Source: Roseiarcus sp963772555 (GTDB lineage Bacteria; Pseudomonadota; Alphaproteobacteria; Rhizobiales; Beijerinckiaceae). From it: DNA of 64,000 nt. The translations under genes and the position numbers were made by a program. Below are positions 29,948-39,713 of this stretch, in pieces; positions within the stretch are counted from its first letter, which is position 1; every line of letters starts with the position of its first letter. Under the pieces are notes generated by a model. That model ran no database searches and was not told where the DNA came from. It was given only the letters and a program-made list of their open reading frames with translations. The stretch spans positions 124,001 through 188,000 of the forward strand of contig CAVYXQ010000014.1 in the NCBI GenBank assembly GCA_963772555.1, written 5' to 3'.

Positions 29948-31505
29948 ATGAAAAAGCTTGCGGCAAAGCGGCGAACTCCGGCGCGGCGGAAGCCCGTGAG
30001 GGCGCCCAAGATCCATCTTGACATCGACGCGCTCCGCCAATTTTTGTTGGCGGAGCGGATCGAGGCCGACAGCCTCGAGGACATGATCGAAGACCTGATC
30101 GACGCGGACCCGGGCGACCCCGACGATGTTCTCGAGTTGGGGACCCTCGCCGAAATCAGCGATGCGCTCGAAGAGGCGCGCGTCGACGCCAACGGCGGCG
30201 CGCACGAGGCGCGCGAGACCCTGAAAAGGGTTTTGGCGATCATCGACGAGGCCGCGCAGCAGGACGAAATCGCGCCGCCAACCCTGATGCTGCTCGGACG
30301 GCTGTTCGCCGACGCGCAGCTCGACGTCGGCGAGGCGGCGCGAGCCTCGATGGGGCGGCTCCTGATGGCGGCCCGGTCCGGCCACGCCGGGAACGAGCGT
30401 TTGCCCTCCCTCCTGCAGAGCATGCCGCCTGCCGCGGTCGAGGACCCCTTCGCGCTTTTTGAAGAGTTCTCTTCGCAGATCGCGATCTTTCCGACGAATT
30501 ACAAAGCCGAGGCCGTCGAAACGCTGGCGGCCGAACGCAATGCGCTTGGCTCCCAGAATCGCCGTCGGGTTCCTGCTTCATCCCGACGAGCCGGTCGCGC
30601 TCGCGGCCGTCCGCGGGCTGGGAGCCGCGGCGGCCGGCGGCGCTCTGGAGCCGGAAAGTCGCCGCCACGTCGAAACGATCCGCCGGTGGCTGGAACCGTC
30701 GCGACGCGAGGCCCTCGACGCGGCGATGCCGGCCGCGACGACCGGCGTGCGGTCCCGGCCGGTCAAACTGGTCAAGGCGCTGGCCTCGGCATGTGACGGC
30801 AGCGGCGCATCGACGCTCACCGTCATCGCGGCGAATGGCTCCCGCTATCTGGTCGCCTCGGCGATGACCAAGCAAAAAGGCGTCGCCGAGGCCCTGCTGA
30901 TCGAAGGCTTGCCGAAACACGAGGCGACATCCTTCGGAAAGGAAATGGATCGCGCGGCGCCGACCGCGGAAATCTCGCTGGCGACGCTGTCGAAGTTGCT
31001 CGGCCTGGCGCTCGGCCGCAATTTGGTCAACGGCGCGCCGCCGCCGTTTTCGCTCGTGCAATTTCTCGAGGCGCTCGGGCTCGATTGTCCTGTCCCGGAC
31101 CTCGCGACGACGACAGAGCTCATCGACTCCACAGTCGCTGAAATCGCCGGCGGCGCCGACGACAAGGCGATCGGCGAAGCACATGCCTTCATGCTGAAAA
31201 ACGAGATCGCGCAGGGATGGTTTGAAGCCGGCGACGCCGTAGACGCCATCCTCGACGCCGCGCGTACGCCGGCGGAGGCCGTTCGGGCGCTGCTCGAAGC
31301 CTACTTGCCGAAGCGGCGCGGCTTCTGGGCGAGCCAGTGCGCGCTGTCGTCGCTCGCCCTGAAGGACAGCGCATCGCGCGGCGAGAGCTGGAAGAAACTC
31401 GCTCTCGTCGGCCGCGACATCCTGCGCGACGTGCCGCTGAACGACATCCCGCTGATGCGGCGAATCGCCGACCGGAGCGCGCTCGCGTATTTCATGCAGA
31501 GCTGA
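29948..31505 (+). CDS. Helical, HEAT-like hypothetical protein, one-base frameshift
   Basis: Two overlapping frames together make one protein. The first part (29948 onward) is helix-rich with acidic repeats (EDMIEDLIDADPGDPDD). A change of frame between about 30545 and 30560 continues as IAVGFLLHPDEPVALAAVRG, a HEAT-like helical segment, to 31505. Removing one base, for example one A at 30556-30559, gives about 518 residues. The C-terminal half has further helical pairs. It resembles DUF2336-type proteins loosely, but I do not assign the family. Confidence 0.7.
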
Positions 31506-31535
31506 GTACACCCCCGCTCGCGGGAGAAGGGGACT
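31504..31535. repeat. Short GC-rich palindromic element
   Basis: Just after the stop at 31505 the sequence reads CCCCCGCTCGCGGGAGAAGGGG, an imperfect palindrome of a type common between genes in Hyphomicrobiales. It may end transcription of the two converging genes or be a REP-like element. A related palindrome lies at 62829-62853. Confidence 0.35.
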
Positions 31536-31539
31536 TGCG

Positions 31540-32034
31540 TCATGGCCGCACGGCGGGGCGGAGCATGCGGCTCATCACGTCGTCGCGCACGACGACGCTA
31601 TGCCAGAGCGCCCCGGCGAGATGCAGCGCGAACAGCACGAAGAGGATCGGGCGGACCATCAGATGGTGCAGCCCGGCGAGCTGCGGCAGCCAGAAATAGG
31701 CGATGAGGCCGACCAGGGCCGCGCCGATGAGATCGATGTAGAGCCCGACATGCACGGCGCTCGCCAGCCATTGCAGCGCCCAGAATTGTCTGGCGGCCGG
31801 CGGCGCGCCGACCGTATGGCGCAGCTGCAGCCGCCACAGCATCGCGGCCAGGATCGCCAGGCCGACGGCGATATGAATCGGCGCCCAGGTCGAGGCCACC
31901 TCGGCCGGCTTGCCGCCGTGGGCGGCCTGAAAAAGATGGGTCATGTTGCCGCCTGTCAGGTACTGGAAAGCGACCAGGACGAAAACGATCCAGTGCAGCG
32001 CGATCTGCCGCGCGTTGTAGCCGACGGACGCCAT
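31540..32034 (-). CDS. Cytochrome b561 family protein
   Basis: A 164-residue membrane protein with four predicted helices. Histidines in ALHWIVFVLV, PIHIAVGL and HLAGALWHSVVV can serve as axial ligands for two b hemes. Such cytochromes carry electrons between quinol and periplasmic partners, for example superoxide or methionine sulfoxide reductases. The start ATG overlaps the preceding glycosyltransferase stop (TAATG), implying coupling. Partner proteins are not obvious. Confidence 0.88.
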   Translation of the reverse strand: MASVGYNARQIALHWIVFVLVAFQYLTGGNMTHLFQAAHGGKPAEVASTWAPIHIAVGLAILAAMLWRLQLRHTVGAPPAARQFWALQWLASAVHVGLYIDLIGAALVGLIAYFWLPQLAGLHHLMVRPILFVLFALHLAGALWHSVVVRDDVMSRMLRPAVRP

Positions 32035-33246
32035 TATCGACCCCCCATCTCGAGCGCTTCAGCATAGACGGCGAGGGTGTCGCGCGTCATCCGCTCCAGC
32101 GAATAGAATTCGGCGATCCTTGCGCGCGAGCGGCGCCGGATCGCCTCGCGCGCCGACGCCCCCGACGTCAGCGCCGATTCGATCGCGGCCGCGAGCGCCG
32201 GGGCGTCGCGCGGCGGGACGAGCCAGCCTGAGCGCTCCTCTGCCGGGACGTACGGCGGCGCGGCGACGATCTCCGGCGCCGCGCCGACGTCCGAAACGAC
32301 GAGCAGTGCGCCGGTTGCAGCGGCTTCGATCGCAGCGCGCGTCAGGCCTTCGGCTTCGCTCGCCGGAAACACGACGACGCTGGCGGCGATGAAGGCGGCC
32401 GCCCGGTCGGTCGGGGAGTCGACGCGGGCGAACGCCGATTTGACGCCTTTTGCCTCCGCGTAAGCGTCAAGCTCGCGGGCGAAGGCGGCCTTCGCCGACT
32501 TCGCCCGCGAGAACGAAGCGAATATCCGCGAGACGGCCTGCGCCAACGATCGCGGCGGCTTCGATCAGCGTCCGCTGGCCGCGCGCCGGCGCGAGGCGCC
32601 CCGCGGCGAGAACGACACGCTCATGCGGCGCCGCGCCCCAATCCTCGCGGATTTTCGCGACGCGGGCACGGCTGACCGCTTCGGGTGCGAGGCGGATCAG
32701 ATCGACGCCAGGCCGGACGATCCTGAGACGCGCCTCCGCCCCGGAGAGGGCGCTCGCGGCGCGATCGGCGACGAATTGCGAGGCGACGAGGATGCGATCG
32801 CCGCTGGCGACCGCCGATTCGACCCTCGAGCCCGGCGCGGCGCCGCTTTCGCCCAAAATCGTCGTCACCAGGACGCGCCTCGCCCTGCGGCAGGCGGCGC
32901 GCGCCACCCAGGCGGCGGCGCGGGAGCGCGCATGGACGAGATCGACCCGCTCGGCGTCGAGAACGCGCGCCAACCGGCGCGCATTGACGGCCATCGCGAA
33001 CGGATTCCGGCTCGAGGCGGGAAAGGGAAGATGCAGGCCGCCGAGCGCCTGCACTTCGCTCGCGAGCTCGCCCGGATCGGAGGCGACCAGCGCCCGCGCG
33101 CCGGCCTCGACCAGCGCCGCCGCCACCGCCAGCGTCGAACGCTCGTCGCCGCCGGCGGCGAGCGGCGGAACGATCTGCAGAATTGTCCGGCCCGCGAGCG
33201 GCGCCTTCGTCCCGCGCCCGAAGGGAGAAAGCGCGCTGACCGTCAC
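32034..33246 (-). CDS. GT4-type glycosyltransferase, one-base frameshift
   Basis: Two frames make one glycosyltransferase of the GT-B fold. The N-terminal part contains ILQIVPPLAAGGDERSTLAV and DLVHARSRAAAWVARAACR, then the linker VVLAAGRLAPARGQRTLIEA. Frame 1 ends near 32467, but removing one C near 32500 (CGCCCG in the gene strand) continues into ARELDAYAEAKG and the donor-site block FPASEAEGLTRAAIEAAATG. The full protein would be about 403 residues. The start is uncertain; GTG at 33246 is used because it precedes the first family motif. It overlaps the cytochrome b561 start by one base. Confidence 0.75.
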
Positions 33247-33357
33247 GGGCCGCTTCGCCGCGACGAGCCGTTGACAGGGGACCGAGCCTCGGCCAAGCCC
33301 GCGGCTCCGGACGGCGCGAGGGCGCGGCGCATCGCGGCGCGCGCGCCGGGCCGCGTC

Positions 33358-34215
33358 ATGAGGCGAGCCGTGTCGAACGAAGAGCCGCGGTATTTCACGG
33401 TCGGAAATCCCCCGAATCAACGACGTATCGCCTTTCGCCGACGCTGGCCAGTGCGAAGCGGCGCTCCGGGTCTCGTCTGGCTTTGCGGCTACCGCTCGGA
33501 CATGCTTTCGACCAAGGCGGCGGCGCTCGATCAGGAAGCCGTGCGCCTCGGGCTCGGCCTCCTGCGCTTCGACTATTCGGGTCACGGCCGCTCCGAGGGG
33601 CGGCTCGAGGACGGAAGGATCTCCCTCTGGCTCGAGGAGACGCTGGCGATCGTCCGGGCCGAGACCGAGGGGCCGCAAATCATCCTCGGCTCCTCGATGG
33701 GCGGCTATCTGGCGCTGCTCGCGGCGCGGGCGTTAAGCGAGCCGGGCGAAAGCGGGCGGCTCGCCGGCCTCATCCTCATCGCGCCAGCCGTCGACTTCAC
33801 CGAGGCGCTGATCTTCGAGCGCGCGCCGGAAGAGGCGCGCCGCGCCATCATCGAAGAGGGGGCCTGGCGGCGGCCTTCGCCCTATTCCGAGGCGCCGGAC
33901 TGCTTCACCCGGGCGCTGATCGAGGACGGGCGCAACCATCTCCTGCTGGGCGGCATGATCCGCACCGGCTGCCCCACCGTCGTCCTCCAGGGCATGTGCG
34001 ACGAGGACGTGCCCTACCAGCACGCGCTCCAGCTGATGCAGCGCCTCGGCAGCGACCCGGCGACCCTGACCTTGATCAAGGACGGCGACCACCGGCTGTC
34101 GCGGCCTCAGGACCTGCGGCTCCTGTTCGATGCGCTGGAGCGGATGATCGAACCGGAGGCGGGCCTGCCGTTGTTCGAGTCTGCTGGTAACAGCGGAAAA
34201 AACAGCGGATCGTGA
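33358..34215 (+). CDS. Alpha/beta hydrolase (thioesterase-like)
   Basis: A 285-residue alpha/beta hydrolase. The nucleophile elbow is GSSMGGYLALL, the acid is probably in GMCDEDVPY, and the histidine is in KDGDHRLSRPQD; RFDYSGHGRS precedes. It resembles ABHD10-like depalmitoylases/thioesterases. The last 13 residues (AGNSGKNSGS region) are encoded by a repeat-containing tail, so the natural C-terminus may have been extended by inserted DNA. It is divergent from the glycosyltransferase gene. Confidence 0.88.
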   Translation: MRRAVSNEEPRYFTVGNPPNQRRIAFRRRWPVRSGAPGLVWLCGYRSDMLSTKAAALDQEAVRLGLGLLRFDYSGHGRSEGRLEDGRISLWLEETLAIVRAETEGPQIILGSSMGGYLALLAARALSEPGESGRLAGLILIAPAVDFTEALIFERAPEEARRAIIEEGAWRRPSPYSEAPDCFTRALIEDGRNHLLLGGMIRTGCPTVVLQGMCDEDVPYQHALQLMQRLGSDPATLTLIKDGDHRLSRPQDLRLLFDALERMIEPEAGLPLFESAGNSGKNSGS

Positions 34216-34518
34216 AATTCGAGCCGGTCGAGTGAGGCTTCCGTCCGATAAAACGTGCGTGACTCAGCGGCTGCGGGCGAAAGTCGGCCGCGCTGACGGA
34301 ACAGCGAATGAATTCGCGGGAACAGCCAAGCCGTTTCGCGGGAACAGGAGAATGCGTTTCTGGCGGTCGCGCCGGAGATGGGGATCTCGACCGCCTCGGC
34401 GGGGAGGGGAACGCTGTGGCTTGGCGTGATCTCCGCCTCGGACCGTGCTAGCGAATTCTTTCGGATCCGGCCAATTCTGTGATGAGGCGCCGCTGCCGTC
34501 CGCCGCCGCGGCAAGCCC
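34216..34518. other. Intergenic region with direct repeats, possible IS remnant
   Basis: No gene is supported. TTCGCGGGAACAG occurs at 34313-34325 and again at 34335-34347, and a third GGAACAG lies at 34298-34304. AACAGCGGA also occurs twice just before the hydrolase stop. Regularly spaced copies of a GGAACA motif are reminiscent of the multiple end-repeats of IS21-like elements, so this may be the remains of such an end. Confidence 0.4.
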
Positions 34519-35298
34519 TCAAGCGGGCGAACCGCCCGCGACGCCCGCCCCGAACCGGTGCAGGCTCGCCCCATGCGCCTTGAGCCAGGCCTCGGCGCGA
34601 TCGGTCTCCGGGCAGACCCGGCGCAGGAGGTTCCAGAACCTCACCGAGTGGTTGAGGTGGACGAGATGGGCGACCTCGTGCGCGGCGAGGTAGTCGAGGA
34701 CGAAGGGCGGGGCGAGGATGAGCCGCCAGGAGAAACTGAGCCGGCCGCCCGATGAGCAGGAGCCCCAGCGGCTCACGGTGTCGCGCACCGCGATATTGCG
34801 GGGCCTCACCCCGATCGCGCGGGCGTGGCGCTGAACTGCGGCCTCGATGTCCTTGCGCGCCTCGCGCTTCAGGAAATCGGCGACCCGGCGCGGCACATGC
34901 GGCCGCTCGCCGGCGACGCAGATCAGCGGCCCGCCGCTCCCCTTTTCCAGCCAGACGACGCCGCGCGCGCCCGGCCGATGGACGATCGTGTGATCGACGC
35001 CGCGCAAGGGCGCCGCCTCTTCCGGCTCGAAGGCGACGAGGCGCGGCAGCCGGGCGAGGCGGACGCCGATCCAGGCGGAATATCGTTCGGCGAATTCCCG
35101 CGCGGCTTTCAAGGGCGCCCGCGCCGGCATGGTCAACAGCACGTCGCGGCTCGCCGTCCGGACCCTGAGCGTGAAGCGGCGCGAGCGGGCCGAGCGCTTG
35201 AGCGCGATGCGATGGACCTCGCCGTTGTGCGCAATCTCGAGATGCGCCGGCTCCGGCGTCGGGCGTTCGATGAGACGCAGCATTCGGCCAAGTCGCAT
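34519..35298 (-). CDS. YgjP-like zinc metalloprotease (DUF45)
   Basis: A 259-residue protein. The gluzincin-like motif HEVAHLVHLNHS (H-E-x-x-H plus a downstream H) and the preceding SRWGSCSSGGRLSFSWRL define the DUF45/YgjP family. Members bind zinc; family function is poorly known. It is the last gene of a minus-strand run that begins with the MBOAT gene, but it lies 76 bases after cobU and may have its own promoter. Confidence 0.9.
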   Translation of the reverse strand: MRLGRMLRLIERPTPEPAHLEIAHNGEVHRIALKRSARSRRFTLRVRTASRDVLLTMPARAPLKAAREFAERYSAWIGVRLARLPRLVAFEPEEAAPLRGVDHTIVHRPGARGVVWLEKGSGGPLICVAGERPHVPRRVADFLKREARKDIEAAVQRHARAIGVRPRNIAVRDTVSRWGSCSSGGRLSFSWRLILAPPFVLDYLAAHEVAHLVHLNHSVRFWNLLRRVCPETDRAEAWLKAHGASLHRFGAGVAGGSPA

Positions 35299-35374
35299 GG
35301 CGGAAACGTGCCTTTCGCGGATGATTCCCGACGCCGGAATCTAATCCAGCCGGGCGCTGAGTCGCCAGCGTTAT

Positions 35375-35941
35375 TCAGCGCAGCGTCAGCGCCGGGCGCG
35401 GGGCGGGCTTCAAGAGCGTCGGCAGGCCGGCGGCGACGAAGACGACCGCCTCGCAGGCCCGCGCGATCTCGCGATTGGCCCGCCCCTGCGCATCGCGGAA
35501 GGCCCGGCCGAGTTCGCGCTCCGGCACTATGCCGAGGCCGACCTCGTTGGAGACGAGCGCCACGGGCCCCGCGAGCGCGCCGATCGCCTCGCCCAGGCGG
35601 GCGATTTCGGGCTCGATTTCGCGCCCGGCCAGCATGAGGTTCGAAAGCCACAAGGTCAGGCAATCGACGAGCACCGCCCGGCCGGGGCGCGCCTCGGCTT
35701 GAAGCGCCTCGGCGAGCGCCAGCGGCTCCTCCCGCGTCGTCCAGCCCTCGCCCCGGTCGGCCCGGTGGCGGGCGATGCGCGCTGCCATTTCCGCATCGCC
35801 CGGCTCGGCCGTCGCGATATAGAGGCGCTCGGGCGCGGCCGCTTCGACGAGTTCTTGCGCGTAGGCGCTCTTGCCCGAGCGCGCGCCGCCGAGAACGAGG
35901 ACGCTGCGGGCGCCGACCGGCGCGGGGGCCAACTCCGGCAT
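35375..35941 (-). CDS. cobU: CobU/CobP, adenosylcobinamide kinase/guanylyltransferase
   Basis: A 188-residue bifunctional enzyme that phosphorylates adenosylcobinamide and then attaches GMP during assembly of the cobalamin nucleotide loop. The P-loop is GGARSGKS at residue 18. The block RHRADRGEGWTTREEP carries the histidine that is guanylylated. LVDCLTLWLSNLM and LVSNEVGLGIVPE are family signatures. Other cobalamin genes are not in the window. It begins three bases beyond the AlgX-like gene, so it is probably co-transcribed with the acetylation genes without an obvious functional link. Confidence 0.95.
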   Translation of the reverse strand: MPELAPAPVGARSVLVLGGARSGKSAYAQELVEAAAPERLYIATAEPGDAEMAARIARHRADRGEGWTTREEPLALAEALQAEARPGRAVLVDCLTLWLSNLMLAGREIEPEIARLGEAIGALAGPVALVSNEVGLGIVPERELGRAFRDAQGRANREIARACEAVVFVAAGLPTLLKPAPRPALTLR

Positions 35942-35944
35942 TGC

Positions 35945-37069
35945 CTATCCGGCGAAATCGAGCGGGCGCGCGTCCGGCCCGCAGATGAGAAAGCGTTCCG
36001 TCGGCATCCACCACACCTCGTCCGGATGAAACCGGGCGATCGCCTTCCAGTCGAAGGCGCAGTGCCGATGGTCGAGCCACACGACTTTCCCGGCGTGCTG
36101 CAGCAGCATCTCGGCGAAATATTCGCCGGTGAACAAATCGCCGACGATCATGATCGTCGGCCCCGGCTTGCCGGAGGTCTCGACGAAGTCGCCATAAGGG
36201 TCGGAGGTCAGGAGCTCCTTTTTGCCGGGCGGCAGCGTCAGCTGCTCGATCTCCTCCGTCACGTTGTCCTGCGAGCCCAAAAGCCGCGCGAGATCGCCGC
36301 CCCTGCGCACCGTCGGCGGCGACAATGCCGAGCGGGGGTCGAGCCGCCAGCCGGCGCGCCCGTCCGCCTCGACAATGGCGTCGAAGGCCGCGAGCGCGCC
36401 GCGCGCGGTCCAGTGCGAGTCGTGCCGGAAGTAGGCTGGCCCTTCGGCGCGCGCCCGCAGCATCGCCGGCCTGAGATCGACGGCGGCGACCGCATGCGCG
36501 GCAAGGCTATCAAGGTAGAGGTCGAATTCCGTCTTTTTTCCGGCGTTCTGCGCCCATTCCGGCAGGTCGTCCTGGTAGATCGTGGCGGCGTTCGGCGGCG
36601 AAGCCACGAGAAAGCGGACGCCGCGGCGCTTGAGATCGTCGCGCATCGCCGCGAGGAGCGCGACCGTGTCGGCGACGCGCTCATCGCGCAGGACGAGCCC
36701 GGCGCTCTGGCGCACCGTCTCCTCTCCGAGATAAAACATCCGCCCGTCGCGTCCGATGAGCACTGTATCGTTTCCCATGCCCAGCATCGGCTTGGTCAGA
36801 TCCTTGTGCGCGCGAATGAGCGCCTGGCGCAAACCGAAATGGTCCTTGAGGTAGGCGTCGACGGCGTCGGGCAGCGCCAGCCACCCGCCGGCGGATCGAG
36901 GCAAGCTGGGCGGCGGCGCCAGTCTCCGCCCTTCTCTCAGAACCGCCGAGGGACCGTCGGGATGCACGAGGCCGACGACCAGCGGCGTCGCCAGCAGCGC
37001 CAATGCGAGCGGCGCGAACCATCGGCGATGGCTCGACAGCATCCGACCGGCGCTCGCCGCAGCCTCCAT
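35945..37069 (-). CDS. AlgJ/AlgX-like protein, catalytic serine replaced
   Basis: A 374-residue SGNH-like protein related to AlgX/AlgJ, which transfer acetyl groups to exported polysaccharides. A membrane anchor (FAPLALALLATPLVV) precedes the periplasmic domain. The D-x-H motif is HDSHWTARG. The nucleophile motif reads VGDLFTG, where its neighbour has IGDSFTA; the serine codon appears changed to TTG, one base from TCG. Otherwise the two are homologous along their length, so this copy is probably a non-catalytic partner or is decaying. The gene starts one base after its paralogue ends. Confidence 0.85.
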   Translation of the reverse strand: MEAAASAGRMLSSHRRWFAPLALALLATPLVVGLVHPDGPSAVLREGRRLAPPPSLPRSAGGWLALPDAVDAYLKDHFGLRQALIRAHKDLTKPMLGMGNDTVLIGRDGRMFYLGEETVRQSAGLVLRDERVADTVALLAAMRDDLKRRGVRFLVASPPNAATIYQDDLPEWAQNAGKKTEFDLYLDSLAAHAVAAVDLRPAMLRARAEGPAYFRHDSHWTARGALAAFDAIVEADGRAGWRLDPRSALSPPTVRRGGDLARLLGSQDNVTEEIEQLTLPPGKKELLTSDPYGDFVETSGKPGPTIMIVGDLFTGEYFAEMLLQHAGKVVWLDHRHCAFDWKAIARFHPDEVWWMPTERFLICGPDARPLDFAG

Positions 37070-37070
37070 A

Positions 37071-38171
37071 TCAGCCGGCGAAATTCAGCGGATGGGCGCC
37101 CGGGTCGCAGACGAGGAAGCGCTCGGTCGGCGCCCACCAGATCTCATCCGGGCGGAATTTGTCGATCAGCTTCCAGTCGAAGCCGCACTGATGGTGATGA
37201 ATCCAGATCGCCCGCCCGGCATGCTGCGACAGCATCAGCGGAAAATAGCCGGCGGTGAAGGAGTCGCCGATCACCATGACGGTCGGTCCGGGCTTGCCCG
37301 TCGTGATGACGTGATCAGGCATCACGTCCGACGACAGCGCCACGTCGTCGCCGGCGTGCGGCAGCTTCAGCGTCTCTTCTGTCTCTGTCACCTCGTCCTG
37401 GACGCCGAGCACGCGTGCGGCGTCGCCGCCTTTCAGCACTCTCGGCGGACCGAGCGCGGTAGCCGGATCGATGCGCCAGCCGGGATGCCCGTCCGCCTTG
37501 ACCACCGCGTTGAAGCCCGCCAGCGCCCCCCGGGCGGTCCAGTGGGTGTCATGGATGAGATACGCTTCCTCTCCTTCCGCGCGGACCGACTGCATGACCG
37601 GACGCAAGTCGATTGTCTTGACGCCCCGCGCCGTGAGCTTCCGGAGAAAGAGGTCGTATTCGGTGCTCTTGCCCCGGTTCTGCGCCCAGAAGGGAAGATC
37701 GTCCTGGTAGATGGTCGAGGAATTCGGCGGCGGCGCCACAAGAAAGCCGATTCCGCGCCTGGCGAGCGCGTCTCTCATCCGGGCAAGCATGTCCACTGCC
37801 TCGCTCACCTTCTCGTCGCGCAGGACGAGCCCGGCGCTCTGCCGCACCGCCTCCCGGCCGAGATAGAACATGCGTCCGTTTCGACCGATCAGTATCGATT
37901 CGTTTCCGAACAGCACCGGATGCGACAGATCCCGGTGCGTGCGGATCATCCGTTCCCGCAGGCCGAAGTGATCCTGGAGATAGGCGTCGACCTCTTTCGG
38001 AAACGCGTCCAATCCTTCCCAGCTTTCGGGGGCCTGCGGCGCCGGCGCGAGCCGGCGCCCCTCCTTGTAGACCTCTGCCGGGCTGTCCGGCAGGACCATC
38101 CCCCAGACCAGCGGCGTCGCCAGCAGGATGAAGCTCAGGACGGCGAAGAAGCGGCGGTGGCGAAGCAGCAT
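37071..38171 (-). CDS. AlgJ/AlgX-like acetyltransferase
   Basis: A 366-residue protein with an N-terminal anchor (FFAVLSFILLATPLVWG) and a periplasmic SGNH-like domain. All expected catalytic elements are present: GDSFTAGYF supplies serine and HDTHWTARG supplies the D-x-H pair. It would move acetyl groups, delivered by the MBOAT protein, onto a polysaccharide. It begins seven bases after the MBOAT stop. Confidence 0.87.
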   Translation of the reverse strand: MLLRHRRFFAVLSFILLATPLVWGMVLPDSPAEVYKEGRRLAPAPQAPESWEGLDAFPKEVDAYLQDHFGLRERMIRTHRDLSHPVLFGNESILIGRNGRMFYLGREAVRQSAGLVLRDEKVSEAVDMLARMRDALARRGIGFLVAPPPNSSTIYQDDLPFWAQNRGKSTEYDLFLRKLTARGVKTIDLRPVMQSVRAEGEEAYLIHDTHWTARGALAGFNAVVKADGHPGWRIDPATALGPPRVLKGGDAARVLGVQDEVTETEETLKLPHAGDDVALSSDVMPDHVITTGKPGPTVMVIGDSFTAGYFPLMLSQHAGRAIWIHHHQCGFDWKLIDKFRPDEIWWAPTERFLVCDPGAHPLNFAG

Positions 38172-38178
38172 TCCGATT

Positions 38179-39582
38179 TCAGAACTTGAAATACAGGAAC
38201 GGGCTATAGGCGCCCGAGGCGACGGTGATCATCGAGAAGATGAGGAGCGCGAACGTCCAGCCGGTGTCCGCCGCGGCGCGCAGCATGAACGGCGCGGACA
38301 GGCGGGGCAGCCAGCGGGGCAGCACGGCGAGCGCGCAGCCGACGATCAGCGTCGCCGTCGCCCGCTCGTTCAGGGCGTCGTGCATGTCGAAGCTGAGGTC
38401 GCCGAGGCCGTTGAGGCCGACCAGGCTGGCATAGTAGTCGACCGCGGTCTTGAGGTCGGCGGCGCGGAACAGCACCCAGCCGCCCATGACCGCAAGGAGC
38501 GCGTACGCCCAGCGCGTTGAGACAGGCATGCGCCTGAGGAGCGGACCGAGGCCGAGGCGCTCGACGACGAGAAAGGCGCCGTGCCAGACGCCCCACAAGA
38601 GGAAGGTCCAGTTGGCGCCGTGCCAGGCGCCGCAGAGGACAAAGACGGTGACGAGATTGCGATAGGTCTGAAGGTCGGTCCCGCGGTTTCCGCCGAGCGG
38701 GATGTAGAGATAGTCGCGCAGCCACGATGACAGCGACATGTGCCAACGGCGCCAGAACTCGGTGATCGAGAGCGACGTGTAGGGCATGCGGAAGTTGCGC
38801 GGAAAGGTGAAGCCGAGCACGATGCCGAGCCCGATCGCCATGTTGGAATAGCCGGCGAAGTCGAAATAGATCTGGATCGTGTAGGCGATGAGGCCGATCC
38901 AGGCCTCGGGCAGCGAGCGGCCGGGGACGTGATCGAAGGCGACCTGGGCGAGCGGCGCGACAACGTCGGCGATGAGCACCTTCTGCGCCAGGCCGACAAT
39001 GAAGATGCGCGCGCCGACGGAAGCGCGCCCGAGCGTCGCCCGGCGCGCGTCGAGCTGACGGGCGACGGTCTTGTATCGGACGATCGGCCCGGCCACCAGC
39101 TGCGGGAAGAGGGAGATGTAGAGCGCGACATCGATCGGATTGCGGTTGGCGCGGAAGCGCCGCCGGTAGACGTCGATGATGTAGGACAGGCAGTGGAAGG
39201 TGAAGAAGGAAATGCCGAGCGGCAGCGCGATGTTCGTCGGGCCGAAGCGCCAGCCGAGCGGCGCGATGAGCGCCGAAGCATTGGCGGTGATGAAGTTCGC
39301 ATATTTGAAGATGCCGAGGACGAGGAGGTTGACCGCCACCGCCGCCGCCAGCGCGTAGGTCCGCTCCGCGCCGGCGTTCCTGTCGATGGCGATCGCCGCG
39401 GCGTAGTTGAAGGCGATGGCGAAGAGGAGGATCGGCAGGAAGCGGGGATCGCTCCAGGCATAGAAGACGAGCGAGAACGTCAGCGTGACGACGTTCTTGC
39501 CGACGATGCTCGGCGTCAGGAAATAGCAGGCGATGAAGATGGGCAGGAAATAGAAAAGAAACGTGATCGAGGAAAACACCAT
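38179..39582 (-). CDS. MBOAT O-acyltransferase (AlgI-like)
   Basis: A 467-residue membrane protein with about 11 helices. The MBOAT core EFWRRWHMSLSSWLRDYLYI and the catalytic-type histidine in CGAWHGANWTFLLWG are clear, together with IYFDFAGYSNMAIGLG. AlgI-like proteins bring acyl groups across the inner membrane for AlgJ/AlgX-type transferases. With the two downstream paralogues it forms a probable polysaccharide O-acetylation unit. No polysaccharide synthase lies next to it, so the target polymer is unknown. Confidence 0.93.
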   Translation of the reverse strand: MVFSSITFLFYFLPIFIACYFLTPSIVGKNVVTLTFSLVFYAWSDPRFLPILLFAIAFNYAAAIAIDRNAGAERTYALAAAVAVNLLVLGIFKYANFITANASALIAPLGWRFGPTNIALPLGISFFTFHCLSYIIDVYRRRFRANRNPIDVALYISLFPQLVAGPIVRYKTVARQLDARRATLGRASVGARIFIVGLAQKVLIADVVAPLAQVAFDHVPGRSLPEAWIGLIAYTIQIYFDFAGYSNMAIGLGIVLGFTFPRNFRMPYTSLSITEFWRRWHMSLSSWLRDYLYIPLGGNRGTDLQTYRNLVTVFVLCGAWHGANWTFLLWGVWHGAFLVVERLGLGPLLRRMPVSTRWAYALLAVMGGWVLFRAADLKTAVDYYASLVGLNGLGDLSFDMHDALNERATATLIVGCALAVLPRWLPRLSAPFMLRAAADTGWTFALLIFSMITVASGAYSPFLYFKF

Positions 39583-39713
39583 CTCCGCTTCGACCCGCTC
39601 CTTTGAGCCTCATCCCGTCAGGGGCCTGCCGCCCGCCGTGCGGCGCTCATAGGCCCACCTCGCGCCAGCCGCAAAGAATCCATCCCGGTGGCGAAAATTA
39701 GGCGTGGGGCCCC

